The notes under the pieces: generated by a model
What the model was told of the DNA's origin: nothing
The model's input: only the letters and a program-made list of their open reading frames with translations
Database searches by the model: none
Made by a program: the position numbers and the translations under genes
Shown: positions 44,813 to 54,272 of the stretch, piece after piece
Layout of the letters: each line of letters opens with the position of its first letter
Numbering within the stretch: position 1 is the stretch's first letter
Assembly (NCBI RefSeq): GCF_002835995.1
Contig: NZ_PJBZ01000041.1
Coordinates: 1 to 64,000, forward strand
Reading direction: 5' to 3'
DNA from: Psychromonas sp. Urea-02u-13
GTDB taxonomy: Bacteria; Pseudomonadota; Gammaproteobacteria; Enterobacterales; Psychromonadaceae
DNA: 64,000 nucleotides

Positions 44813-46285
44813 TTAATGACTGCCAACATCAATTAATGTGACACTACCATCTTCATTTATTTCGGCTATTTTTCCTTTTGGCTCAGTCATAAAGAGCAAG
44901 GTTACTAAACCAGCAAATGCGGTAACAGCGATCACATAAAAGAAGGTTTGGTAATCAACAAACGACAAGATAGTCAGGTAGACAACCGCTCCAACATTAC
45001 CGTAAGCCCCTGTCATGCCCGCGATTTGTCCTGTCATACGACGCTTTATTAACGGTACCGTTGCGAAGACAGCGCCTTCACCGGCTTGTACAAAGAAAGA
45101 ACATAACATCGCAGCAGCAACGGCTAGCCATAACGTCCATTGCCCTGTGATTTGTGCCATTAATAAATAACCTAAGGCTAAACCTGCAGTCAAAATAATC
45201 AAGGTTGATTTACGACCAAAGCGATCGGAAAGCCAACCACCACCAGGACGTGAAACTAAGTTCATAAAGGCGTAAGCAGATGCCACCATACCGGCAACCA
45301 CCGGCGTTAATTCGAAGGTTTCTAAGAAGAATAATGGCAACATCGAAACAACCGCTAATTCAGATCCAAAGGTCGCAAAATAAAGCACATTTAACACCGC
45401 CACTTGTTTGAATTTATAACGATGAATCTCTTCGACAGGTGTCGTAAAAATGTGTTTATTCACTTTCCACACCTGAGTCCATTCATAGACATAAAGTAAA
45501 ACTAACAGGGTATAGATAACATAACAGGCTCCCGTTGAGAGCATATCGATATTCGTCGGTGATAACTTCCAGGTTAACAGTGCTAATGCCGCATACATGG
45601 GTATTTTCATCAACAATAAAAGAAAGAAATCGCCCTTAGAAGTGACTTCCATGGCGGTTAAATTAGCCGGTTTGAAATACGTGGCGCCCTTAGGGGTATC
45701 ACGAATGTTGTGATAAAAAACAAAGGAAAAAGCTAAGCTTAATAACCCAGTGACCACCATGGCATAACGCCAGCCTTCATCGCCACCAAATAACAACGCC
45801 ACCGTAGGTAATGTAAACGCGGCAGCCGCACTACCAAAGTTACCCCATCCACCATAAATACCCTCTGCGGTGCCTAGCTCGTTATGCGGGAACCACTCTG
45901 AAACAAGGCGAATACCAATCACAAAACCTGCACCAATAAAACCTAATGCAAAACGTGAAATCGCAGCTTCTAAAAACGTCTCAGAAAATGCGAAGGTAAA
46001 ACAAGGGATAGCACAGAGAAAAAGCAAGGCTGAATAAACGATGCGTGGCCCATATTTATCGGTTAGCGAACCGACAATAACTCGCGCTGGAATCGTGATG
46101 GCGACATTAAGAATCAATAACGTTTTAATTTGCTCAGTGGTTAACCCTAGTGTTTCTTTTACCGATTGTAATAAAGGGGCAAAGTTAAACCACACGGCAA
46201 AGGTAATAAAAAAGGCCATCCAGCTTAGGTGTAATGTTTTCATCTTTCCTTGAAAAGAAAAAATGTTAAATGAGCTTTTACTCAT
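44813..46285 (-). CDS. narK: Nitrate/nitrite transporter (NarK/NasA-type MFS)
   Basis: 490 residues with 12 predicted transmembrane helices. The N-terminal segment HLSWMAFFITFAVWFNFAPLL and the nitrate signature region GGWGNFGSAAAAFTLP, as well as GAYGNVGAVVYL in the second half, identify the nitrate-nitrite porter family. A central cytoplasmic loop of about 60 residues separates the two halves. It imports nitrate for the reductases encoded on either side. It lies about 106 bp after nirD. Confidence 0.93.
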   Translation of the reverse strand: MSKSSFNIFSFQGKMKTLHLSWMAFFITFAVWFNFAPLLQSVKETLGLTTEQIKTLLILNVAITIPARVIVGSLTDKYGPRIVYSALLFLCAIPCFTFAFSETFLEAAISRFALGFIGAGFVIGIRLVSEWFPHNELGTAEGIYGGWGNFGSAAAAFTLPTVALLFGGDEGWRYAMVVTGLLSLAFSFVFYHNIRDTPKGATYFKPANLTAMEVTSKGDFFLLLLMKIPMYAALALLTWKLSPTNIDMLSTGACYVIYTLLVLLYVYEWTQVWKVNKHIFTTPVEEIHRYKFKQVAVLNVLYFATFGSELAVVSMLPLFFLETFELTPVVAGMVASAYAFMNLVSRPGGGWLSDRFGRKSTLIILTAGLALGYLLMAQITGQWTLWLAVAAAMLCSFFVQAGEGAVFATVPLIKRRMTGQIAGMTGAYGNVGAVVYLTILSFVDYQTFFYVIAVTAFAGLVTLLFMTEPKGKIAEINEDGSVTLIDVGSH

Positions 46286-46391
46286 AGTAAATTCCTGTTT
46301 TAAACTTTATTTGGGTAACGGTCCTATTAATGAAATAGAGCCTTAATAATTTAGAGAGCGTTAATAACTTAGAGAGCGTTAAAGGCGCTTA

Positions 46392-46745
46392 TTAACTCGC
46401 CTCTTTAAGCTGTACTTGATTACTTTCAATCCGCACATTAAAGGTTTTTAACCTATGCTCTGAAGAATCTAAACACTCTCCCGTACTCAAATTAAAACGC
46501 TGCTTATATAAAGGAGAGGCCACATAGGTAATATCTTCTGTTGATCCAATTAAGCCTCGAGACAGTACATTTGCTTCACCGAATGGGTCAAAATTAGCGA
46601 CGGCATAAACATTATCAGTTTGCTTACACAAAAAAATAGCCACTTGTTGTTTGTTAAAAAGTGCGCAGACCCCCGCATTAGGCGTTAAGTCGCTCAAAGT
46701 ACAGATATCAGTCCATGTTGTATTATTTAAGTTATTTTCCATCAT
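46392..46745 (-). CDS. nirD: Assimilatory nitrite reductase small subunit
   Basis: 117 residues. A Rieske-like fold without the Fe-S ligands, with NVYAVANFDPFGEANVLSRGLIG and the following PLYKQRFNLSTGECLD as in NirD. It works with NirB to reduce nitrite to ammonium using NADH. Ten bp separate it from nirB. Confidence 0.95.
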   Translation of the reverse strand: MMENNLNNTTWTDICTLSDLTPNAGVCALFNKQQVAIFLCKQTDNVYAVANFDPFGEANVLSRGLIGSTEDITYVASPLYKQRFNLSTGECLDSSEHRLKTFNVRIESNQVQLKEAS

Positions 46746-46755
46746 TTTTCTCCTT

Positions 46756-49305
46756 TTAGACTAATTCTGTGATGTGAATTTTGTTATCATTTTTAGTGGT
46801 AGGGAAACGCTGTTCTCTCTCAACTTTAAATTCAAGACCCGCATCAGCTTCATGACTATTGATGTAATGTTTGAAACGCTTTAGTTTTTCAGGATCTTCA
46901 ATGGTTGTTTTCCATTCACACTGGTAGTTTTCAATGTTACTTTCCATTTCCGCTTCTAACTCAGCATTAATGTTTAGAGAATCATTGATGATGACATCTC
47001 TTAGGTATTCAATCCCACCTTCTAAATTCTCCAACCATACAGAGGTACGTTGTAGACGATCAGCAGTACGAATATAAAACATGTAAATACGGTCTACATA
47101 AGTGCGTAATTGTTCATCGGTTAGATCAGATGCAAACAAATCACCATGGCGAGGACGCATACCGCCATTACCACCAAAAAACAGATTCCAACCGTTGTCT
47201 GTTGCAATCAAACCAAAGTCTTTGCCTTGCGCTTCAGCACATTCACGCGTACAACCAGACACACCAAACTTAACTTTGTGTGGAGAGCGTAATCCTTTGT
47301 AACGATTTTCTAGATCAATCGCAAAACCGATACTATTTTTAACGCCGTAACGGCACCAAGTGCTACCAACACAAGCCTTAACTGTACGTAATGACTTACC
47401 GTATGCATGCCCTGTTTCAAAACCGGCATCAACTAACCTCTTCCAAATAGCAGGGAGTTCATTTAACTGCGCACCAAATAGATCGACACGTGCTCCACCG
47501 GTAATTTTTGTATAAAGGTCGAACTCTTTAGCAACTTGCCCGATAACGATTAAACCATCTGGTGTAATTTCACCACCCGGAATACGTGGAACAACAGAGT
47601 AAGTCCCATCTTTTTGCATATTACCTAGGTAGTTATCATTAGTGTCTTGTAAACCAACATGTTCGTCTTCTAGTACATAATCATTCCAGTAAGAAGCTAA
47701 TATATTAGCAACGGCAGGTTTACATATTTCACACCCGAGTCCAGAGCCACATTCAGTTAATAATACAGAAAATGTTTTAATTTTTTTAACGCGGATAATA
47801 TCGGCTAGTTGTTGACGAGAATAAGCAAAATGCTCACAGATATCATTTTTAACTTCAAAACCCAGAGAAGCTAACTCACTATCCAATACTTGTTTTGCTA
47901 AAGGAGCACAACCACCACACCCAGTCGCCGCTTTGGTTGAGCTTTTGAGATCTCCCATATTGCAGCAGCCAGCTGCAACCGCTTGTTTAATATCCCCTTT
48001 ACTGACATCGAAACATGAACAAATAGCAGCAGTATCAGGTAGCGCATCAACACCTAAACCAGTAGATTGCTCATCATCTGAGCTTGGTAAAATAAGTGCA
48101 CTAGGGTTATCCGGTAACACCATGTCGTTTAACTTTAATTGCAATAACGTGCCGTAAGCATCCACGTCACCCACTAAGACTGCGCCCACCAGCTTCTTGC
48201 CATCTTGCGAAACAATCAAACGTTTATAAACTTGCTCAATTTCATCATGATAAGTATATGACTGCGCACCTTCAGTTTTTCCATGTACCTCACCAATACT
48301 GGCAACATCAATCCCTAATAACTTCAATTTAGTACTCATATCGGCACCAGTAAACGCAAGATCAGTGTTGCCGTTAATATGTGCAGCCACCACTTTTGCC
48401 ATCTGATAACTCGGTGCCACTAAACCAAAAATAAAGTTCTCCCATAACGCACATTCACCAATCGCATACACATTGTCAGCACTGGTTTGGCAGTGATTAT
48501 TGATAACAATGCCACCACGCTCACCAATATCGATACCCGATAAACGGGCTAATTCATCCTGTGGGCGAATGCCGGCGGAAAAGATAATCGTATCCGTTTC
48601 TAAAAAACTGCCATCTGCAAAGTTCATACGATAACGACAAAATTCCCCAGCAATAATTTCAGTGGTGGCTTTTCCGGTATGCACTTTTACGCCAATCTCT
48701 TCAATTTTACGGCGTAATAATGCACCACCCCCTTCGTCTAACTGCACCGCCATTAAACGTGGTGCAAACTCTACAATATGTGTTTCTAAACCTAAGTTGA
48801 CTAATGCATTACCCGCCTCAAGGCCGAGTAAACCGCCACCAATAACAACACCCACTTTGCTTGTTTTGCCCGATTCAGTGATCGCTTCTAAATCATCAAT
48901 AGTACGATAGACATGGCAATGTGCTTGGTCATTACCCGGGATAGGCGGCACAAAAGGAAAGGAGCCCGTGGCTAAGACTAATTTGTCGTAACTTTCGATA
49001 CGGCCACTTGCTGTGATGATGTGTTTGTTGGCAAAGTCGAGCTCAACCACTTTGTCATTGAGTACAAATTTAATGCCATTTTCGTGGTAATAATTATCAT
49101 CCGTTAACGATAAATCATCCGCTGTTTTTCCCGAAAAGAAGTAACTTAATTGCACACGATCATAAGCAAGGCGTGATTCCTCTGAAAAGGTGATCACCTC
49201 ATAATTACTCAGCCCATCGTTACCTTTTTTGTCTTGAATAAGGTTATCAATAAACTTGTGCCCGACCATACCGTTGCCAACCACAACAATGCGTTGTTTG
49301 CTCAT
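46756..49305 (-). CDS. nirB: Assimilatory NAD(P)H nitrite reductase large subunit
   Basis: 849 residues. An N-terminal FAD/NAD domain (VVVGNGMVGHKFIDNL; GVVIGGGLLGLEAGNAL at about 152-168; YAIGECA), a BFD-like [2Fe-2S] segment (CSCFDVSKGDIKQAV..GCGGCAPL), a ferredoxin-like repeat and the siroheme/[4Fe-4S] module (CVGSTWCRYG and GVSGCTRECAEAQGKDFG, with four cysteines). It reduces nitrite to ammonium in the cytoplasm. It is the first gene of the leftward operon behind a sigma-54 promoter and divergent from nasA. Confidence 0.97.
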   Translation of the reverse strand: MSKQRIVVVGNGMVGHKFIDNLIQDKKGNDGLSNYEVITFSEESRLAYDRVQLSYFFSGKTADDLSLTDDNYYHENGIKFVLNDKVVELDFANKHIITASGRIESYDKLVLATGSFPFVPPIPGNDQAHCHVYRTIDDLEAITESGKTSKVGVVIGGGLLGLEAGNALVNLGLETHIVEFAPRLMAVQLDEGGGALLRRKIEEIGVKVHTGKATTEIIAGEFCRYRMNFADGSFLETDTIIFSAGIRPQDELARLSGIDIGERGGIVINNHCQTSADNVYAIGECALWENFIFGLVAPSYQMAKVVAAHINGNTDLAFTGADMSTKLKLLGIDVASIGEVHGKTEGAQSYTYHDEIEQVYKRLIVSQDGKKLVGAVLVGDVDAYGTLLQLKLNDMVLPDNPSALILPSSDDEQSTGLGVDALPDTAAICSCFDVSKGDIKQAVAAGCCNMGDLKSSTKAATGCGGCAPLAKQVLDSELASLGFEVKNDICEHFAYSRQQLADIIRVKKIKTFSVLLTECGSGLGCEICKPAVANILASYWNDYVLEDEHVGLQDTNDNYLGNMQKDGTYSVVPRIPGGEITPDGLIVIGQVAKEFDLYTKITGGARVDLFGAQLNELPAIWKRLVDAGFETGHAYGKSLRTVKACVGSTWCRYGVKNSIGFAIDLENRYKGLRSPHKVKFGVSGCTRECAEAQGKDFGLIATDNGWNLFFGGNGGMRPRHGDLFASDLTDEQLRTYVDRIYMFYIRTADRLQRTSVWLENLEGGIEYLRDVIINDSLNINAELEAEMESNIENYQCEWKTTIEDPEKLKRFKHYINSHEADAGLEFKVEREQRFPTTKNDNKIHITELV

Positions 49306-49749
49306 AATGCTATTTCCTTTCTCAATGATATTACTTACTGTTTAATTTGATTTATTCAGTAGCGATTCATTTAGGGTTATAGCAATGCAGATGCCACTTT
49401 CAAAAGGCCTCGTTAAAAAGGATTTATAACCCCATAAAATTCAACAACTTAAATCGCGATAAAATTTAAGTGTCGTTAAATAGCGGGTATTCCACGGGTT
49501 GATTTGTTATAAAAATGTAACAATTTAGTGCGTCACGCACCAAAAGAGAGCGCTTTCTTTACTTTTTAACTTACCGCTAATGGGCCATCGACCATAAAGG
49601 GATTGCCGAGAAGCAAGCTGTTACCTATTGATTTTGTTGGCAATAGTTAAATTTAATTATTTTATATTAAATTGTTGCCCTAGTTGGTGTGGTCTTTGCT
49701 CTATCTGTTTATTAATCAATACAAGCAAATGACCATTAAGAGAGTGCAT
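49306..49749. promoter_or_regulatory. Divergent nirB/nasA control region
   Basis: 444 bp between the two nitrate-assimilation operons. It includes the sigma-54 promoter of nirB (49381-49397) and an inverted repeat GTGCG-TCA-CGCAC (49530-49542) about 135 bp upstream of it, the right distance for an enhancer-binding protein. No clean sigma-54 or sigma-70 promoter was recognised for nasA. The AGAGAG at 49739 serves the chosen nasA start. Confidence 0.6.
49381..49397 (-). promoter_or_regulatory. Sigma-54 promoter of nirB
   Basis: On the minus strand the sequence reads GTGGCATCTGCATTGCT: TGGCA and TTGCT with exactly 10 bases between the GG and GC dinucleotides, the spacing that RpoN requires. Transcription would start about 65 nt before the nirB ATG. 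Confidence 0.7.
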
Positions 49750-52452
49750 ATGACAATAAAAAAAAGCTTATGGACAAAAACAACCTGTGCATATTGTGGT
49801 GTTGGTTGTGGCATTGAAGCCAAAGTAAATAGACAAGGCACACTCGATATACAAGGCGATAAAGGCCATCCTGCCAATTATGGCCAGTTATGCTCTAAAG
49901 GTTACGCGCTTGGAGAAACGGTCGGCCATCAAGGACGATTATTAACCCCAAGCATTGATGGTGTTGACAGTGATTGGGCAAGCGCACTTGAATATGTGGC
50001 CTCGCAATTTTCTGAAACCATTAAAAAACACGGACCCGATTCAGTTGCGTTTTATGTCTCTGGACAGTTATTGACTGAAGATTATTATGTCGCAAACAAA
50101 TTAATGAAAGGTTTTATCGGTAGCGCGAATATCGATACAAACTCACGATTATGCATGTCCTCGGCGGTTGCTGGGCATAAACGTGCTTTTGGCAGTGATA
50201 CGGTGCCAATTTGTTATGAAGATATTGAAATGGCTGATTTGGTGGTCATTACCGGCTCTAATTTGGCCTGGTGTCATCCGGTTTTATTTCAACGTTTAAA
50301 AGCGGCTAAAAAGCAACGCCCTGAGTTATTCATTGTGGTCATTGATCCAAGAAAAACCGATACCTGCTCCATTGCAGATTTACATTTAGCCATTCAACCA
50401 GACACAGATGTCGCTCTTTTTAATGGCCTATTGCGCTATTTAGCCAAGCATAAAAAAATAGATACGGATTATATAGAAAAATACACAGAAGGGTTTGAGG
50501 AAGCGTTAACCAGTGCAATCAACGACAGTACAGATCAACAGCAATTATTAAACACATTAATGATTAACGACGTTGATTTAAATACGTTTTACCAGAAATT
50601 TTCTAATACCGATAAAACCCTGAGCATCTACTCACAAGGTGTTAATCAGTCTACACAGGGAACCGATAAAGTAAACAGCATTATCAACTGTCATATCGCC
50701 ACGGGTCGCATCGGTAAGCCGGGTATGGGCCCCTTTTCAGTGACCGGGCAACCCAATGCGATGGGCGGTCGAGAAGTGGGTGGACTTGCTAATACGCTAG
50801 CTGCACATATGGAGTTTGGCGATAACCAGGCTCAGCAACTAATCAGTGATTTTTGGAAAACAGACACCTTAGCAAGCCGCCCTGGTCTTAAAGCCATCGA
50901 CCTATTTGAGGCGATGGGTGAAGGTAAGATTAAAGCCATATGGATAATGGCGACCAACCCTGTCGTGAGTTTACCCGATAGCACAAGCATTATTGCGGCA
51001 CTTAAAAAATGTCCCTTAGTGGTTGTTTCAGATTGCATCAAAGACACCGCCACCACACAGTTGGCGAATGTATTATTACCCGCACAAGGTTGGAGTGAAA
51101 AGTCAGGCACAGTGACCAATTCAGAACGACGTATATCTCGTCAGCGCAGAATTTTAGCCAGCCCAGGCGAAGCTAAAGCGGATTGGTGGATAATTTGTGA
51201 AGTTGCCAAACGAATGGGATTTACACAGGCCTTTAACTATTTTCACGAAGGGGAAATCTTTTCTGAGTATGCAAAAATGACCACACTGGGTAACCAAGAT
51301 GGATTAACACAATTAGATGCGCAGGGTTACAGTCAGTTAACACCGCAACAATGGCCCGTCACCACGTTACAGACTGCGATTATCCAACAACGCATGTTTA
51401 CCGATAATCGTTTTTTTAGCGCCAATAACAAAGCACAATTTATTGCTGTTGCTGTACAAAAATCCGTACTGGCGCCTTGTGAAGAGTATCCCTTACAAAT
51501 GAACAGTGGGCGCATTCGTGATCACTGGCACACTATGACAAGAACAGGCCTTTCAAGTCGATTAAGCGCCCATATTAGTGAGCCTTTTGTCTCCATTAAT
51601 CATGATGATGCACAGCATAAAAACGTACAAGATGGCGATTTAGCCAGCGTAAGCAGTGCGCAAGGTGCCATTTTAGTACGTGTCTCGATATCAAAAAAGA
51701 TACCTAAAGGACAAGTGTTTATTCCTATTCATTGGAATCAACAAACAGCCAGTAACGCCAGTGTCTGCACGTTAATTACTAACAGTAATGTCGACCCAAT
51801 CTCTGGGCAACCGGCGTTTAAGTCCAGCGCCGTTAATATTAAAAAATGGCATTACCAGAGTGAAGCCATTTTTTTAAGTCGTCAGCAACTTGATATCAGT
51901 GAATTAGGCTTAAGTCAGTTTGATTACTGGGTTAAACAGAAAGTTGAAAATGGCTATTTGTATCGACTTGCAGACGCGATGTCACCTGAACGCTTGAATG
52001 AGCGATTAAAACAATTAATTAACCGATATTCACTGGTGAATCAACAGGCGCATAAAACCCTTGATTATGCTAATCAGCAAAAGACACTGTACCGCTATGC
52101 TCGCCTTCATCAGGAGCAAATTTTGGGTGCTTATATTGTGGCGACACAATTACAAAATAATGCCTTTGATTGGATAGAAAACCTGTTTGCACACCCTGTT
52201 GATCTGAGCACAGAACGCTCACTGCTATCAGGATGTGCACAAGGTCAATTAGTCTCAGGCAAGATTATTTGTGCGTGTAAACAAGTTGGGCTAAACACCC
52301 TTAACAATGCCATTAACAGTGCTATTAACAACTGCATTGCAACACCAGGTAAATCTTCACTTGAACAACTCTGTCAAACCACAGGGGCAGGCACAGGTTG
52401 TGGCAGCTGTCTGCCAGAAATCACTGAACTATTAAATGAGCAAACTGTTTAG
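49750..52452 (+). CDS. nasA: Assimilatory nitrate reductase, molybdopterin catalytic subunit
   Basis: 900 residues from MTIKKSLWTKTTCAYCG; an ATG 18 nt earlier lacks a ribosome site. The N-terminal [4Fe-4S] uses C13, C16, C20 and C48. SRLCMSSAVAGHKRAFGSD has the cysteine ligand to molybdenum, and the molybdopterin-dinucleotide-binding C-terminal domain includes NSGRIRDHWHTMTRTG. The last 65 residues are a BFD-like [2Fe-2S] domain (CACKQVG..GCGSCLPE), which receives electrons. It reduces nitrate to nitrite, the substrate of NirBD encoded divergently. Confidence 0.96.
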   Translation: MTIKKSLWTKTTCAYCGVGCGIEAKVNRQGTLDIQGDKGHPANYGQLCSKGYALGETVGHQGRLLTPSIDGVDSDWASALEYVASQFSETIKKHGPDSVAFYVSGQLLTEDYYVANKLMKGFIGSANIDTNSRLCMSSAVAGHKRAFGSDTVPICYEDIEMADLVVITGSNLAWCHPVLFQRLKAAKKQRPELFIVVIDPRKTDTCSIADLHLAIQPDTDVALFNGLLRYLAKHKKIDTDYIEKYTEGFEEALTSAINDSTDQQQLLNTLMINDVDLNTFYQKFSNTDKTLSIYSQGVNQSTQGTDKVNSIINCHIATGRIGKPGMGPFSVTGQPNAMGGREVGGLANTLAAHMEFGDNQAQQLISDFWKTDTLASRPGLKAIDLFEAMGEGKIKAIWIMATNPVVSLPDSTSIIAALKKCPLVVVSDCIKDTATTQLANVLLPAQGWSEKSGTVTNSERRISRQRRILASPGEAKADWWIICEVAKRMGFTQAFNYFHEGEIFSEYAKMTTLGNQDGLTQLDAQGYSQLTPQQWPVTTLQTAIIQQRMFTDNRFFSANNKAQFIAVAVQKSVLAPCEEYPLQMNSGRIRDHWHTMTRTGLSSRLSAHISEPFVSINHDDAQHKNVQDGDLASVSSAQGAILVRVSISKKIPKGQVFIPIHWNQQTASNASVCTLITNSNVDPISGQPAFKSSAVNIKKWHYQSEAIFLSRQQLDISELGLSQFDYWVKQKVENGYLYRLADAMSPERLNERLKQLINRYSLVNQQAHKTLDYANQQKTLYRYARLHQEQILGAYIVATQLQNNAFDWIENLFAHPVDLSTERSLLSGCAQGQLVSGKIICACKQVGLNTLNNAINSAINNCIATPGKSSLEQLCQTTGAGTGCGSCLPEITELLNEQTV

Positions 52453-52453
52453 T

Positions 52454-52472
52454 TAGCCTTTCGAAGGCTAAT
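52454..52472 (+). terminator. Short hairpin after nasA
   Basis: TAGCCTT-TCG-AAGGCTA immediately after the stop codon with a weak T run (ATTTAG). Probable terminator. Confidence 0.5.
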
Positions 52473-52487
52473 TTAGCAATAATGAAC

Positions 52488-52650
52488 AATACCAATTCCA
52501 TTAATTTATGGATCTAATATTACATAGGAAAAAGGAGCTAGTTCAAGGCGGAAGTTGCCGTAAATGGTTGTTCCCTTTACAAAACTTACAACGCGGAAAT
52601 AGCTTCTTTTAACCAGTAAGATTGATCAGTTAGTTAGTGGTATTGGTATA
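52488..52650. repeat. MITE-like repeat with ATACCAAT ends
   Basis: AATACCAATTCC at the left and GGTATTGGTAT at the right are inverted repeats enclosing about 163 bp without a frame. It lies between nasA and the CBS-domain gene. A non-autonomous element is inferred. Confidence 0.5.
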
Positions 52651-52667
52651 ATCTATAGGGATATAAA

Positions 52668-53344
52668 ATGAAAGAACAAACCATTAAACAAATCATGACA
52701 ACAAGCCCAGTCACGGTGCAATACCAAACACCCTTAAAGGAGATTATCAATATACTCGCGAAGGTGAAGCAAGCCCATTTACCGGTGGTTAATGAAGCCA
52801 ATAAGTTAATTGGTTTAGTCTCACAAATAGACTGCCACAAAGCGTTGTTTAGCAGTGTTTATCATGGTGAGCAAACTGTAAAAGTGAACGACATTATGCT
52901 TAGTTTATATACCCATGCTACTTCAAGATGCAAAGTCAGCAAGGGAAATTGTGCTGATATACTAGGCATAAAATTGAAGCCTAGTCATTCTAAGTCGAAA
53001 TTTTATAACGACGTAGATTGGTACAAGTTACCTTGCCCTACGGGGCGCAAGCTCGAAAACCAGCCCAGCGTTACAACAATCGAAAAGTGAATAACAATTA
53101 CCTCATGTTGTGCCTTGCTCTGGTTATCGAGCTTGTGCCTGACAAAGCATCTTGAGGTAGCATGGGTATAGATCACCCTCGCGCCCGATGATAATGTGAC
53201 AGAGGTATTTCTAAAAACTCGCGAGGAAACGGCAAACGTATTTCCTGTATTAGAAAAGGGTATTTTAGTCGGTATGGTTAATCGCGTGGATTTATTATCG
53301 CTACTCAATATATTAACCTGCCACAATGCACGCCGGATTAAATA
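52668..53344 (+). pseudogene. CBS-domain gene split by a MITE
   Basis: The left part (52668-52908) encodes the first CBS motif (IKQIMTTSPVTVQYQTPLKEIINILAKVKQAHLPVVN..) and the right part (from about 53175) the second (APDDNVTEVFLKTREETANVFPVLEKGILVGMVNRVDLLSLL), ending at the TAG near 53344. A 266-bp insertion with inverted ends lies between, and removing it does not restore a single frame cleanly. Intact, it would be a paired CBS protein of about 140 residues that binds adenosyl ligands. It is now probably inactive, although the left frame runs to 53090. Confidence 0.75.
52908..53173. mobile_element. MITE with 24-bp terminal inverted repeats
   Basis: The left end TATACCCATGCTACTTCAAG.. (52908-52931) and right end ..TTGAGGTAGCATGGGTATA (53150-53173) are reverse complements over 24 bases with one mismatch. 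There is no transposase. Ends beginning TA suit an IS630/Tc1-like mobiliser. Confidence 0.85.
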
Positions 53345-53399
53345 GTGCGACAGTGAAACGGTGTCCATAACGTAATACAAGACAGAAAATGTAAGACAA

Positions 53400-53434
53400 A
53401 AAAATGCACTGCTAATAGCAGTGCATTTTAATTA
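53400..53434. terminator. Bidirectional terminator
   Basis: AAAATGCACTGC and GCAGTGCATTTT pair with a 4-base loop, between the split CBS gene and the leftward Nif3 gene. Confidence 0.85.
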
Positions 53435-53463
53435 AGCGCCATGATGTCACTAATACCTTTAGC

Positions 53464-54219
53464 CTACACCGGGTTATCGATATCAATATAAGTGACATCA
53501 AACTCTAATTCGTCGCTTAACCATTGCCCTAATGCTTGTACGCCGTAGCGCTCGGTTGCATGATGCCCAGCTGCAAAATAGTGAATACCCATTTCACGTG
53601 CGATATGTGTTGTACGCTCTGATATTTCGCCACTGATAAAGGCATCGATGCCCTGCTCTGCTGCAATAGTAATGTAATCTTGTCCGCCACCGGTGCACCA
53701 TGCGATGGTTTTTATCTCTTTTTTACCGCCATCAATATGCATTGGCGCGCGATCTAATACTTGCTCAATACGTGTGCTTAGTTCATCTGGCGTGATCGCC
53801 TCTTCAAATTTACCCACACGGCCTACGCTGCGTTTATCCCAAGGTTCAAGGGGGCGTCTATCGGTGATTTGTAATAATTTAGCCAGCTGTGCGTTGTTGC
53901 CTAATTCAGGGTGAACATCCAGTGGCAAGTGATAAGCATATAAGTTGATACCATTTTCAATCAGCGCTTTAATACGCTTGTATTTCATGCCGATAATTTC
54001 TTGCTTTTCGCCTTTCCAGAAAAAACCGTGATGCACTAAAATAGCATCCGCTTGTTGCTCAATCGCGGCATCAATTAACGCTTGGTTAGCGGTTACACCT
54101 GTGATTATTTTTTTAACTTCTTCACGCCCTTCAATTTGTAAACCATTAGGGCAGTAATCTTTGAATTGATGAATTTCTAAGAATTGGTCAAGTTTATTGG
54201 CAAGTTTTCTGTTTTTCAT
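53464..54219 (-). CDS. Nif3-family dinuclear metal protein (YbgI-like)
   Basis: 251 residues, family length. Metal-binding residues are visible in VHHGFFWKGE, the YAYHLPLDVHPELGNNAQLAKLL block and the C-terminal FAAGHHATERYGVQALG. The family (often annotated GTP cyclohydrolase I type 2) forms hexameric rings with two metals per subunit; the cellular role remains unclear. It stands alone, between a terminator and phoR. Confidence 0.92.
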   Translation of the reverse strand: MKNRKLANKLDQFLEIHQFKDYCPNGLQIEGREEVKKIITGVTANQALIDAAIEQQADAILVHHGFFWKGEKQEIIGMKYKRIKALIENGINLYAYHLPLDVHPELGNNAQLAKLLQITDRRPLEPWDKRSVGRVGKFEEAITPDELSTRIEQVLDRAPMHIDGGKKEIKTIAWCTGGGQDYITIAAEQGIDAFISGEISERTTHIAREMGIHYFAAGHHATERYGVQALGQWLSDELEFDVTYIDIDNPV

Positions 54220-54272
54220 GGTTAGCTCATAATAAGAAAATGAATAATTATGAGCTATTGTAGCGGAACGCT

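Noticed and set aside
49530-49542. NtrC binding site
   Set aside because: GTGCG-TCA-CGCAC has the half-sites in the wrong orientation for the TGCACYA/TRGTGCA consensus, so it is listed only as an inverted repeat.
49555-49749. Sigma-54 promoter for nasA
   Set aside because: Candidate GG and GC pairs on the + strand are spaced 11 bp or lack the GC, not the required 10.
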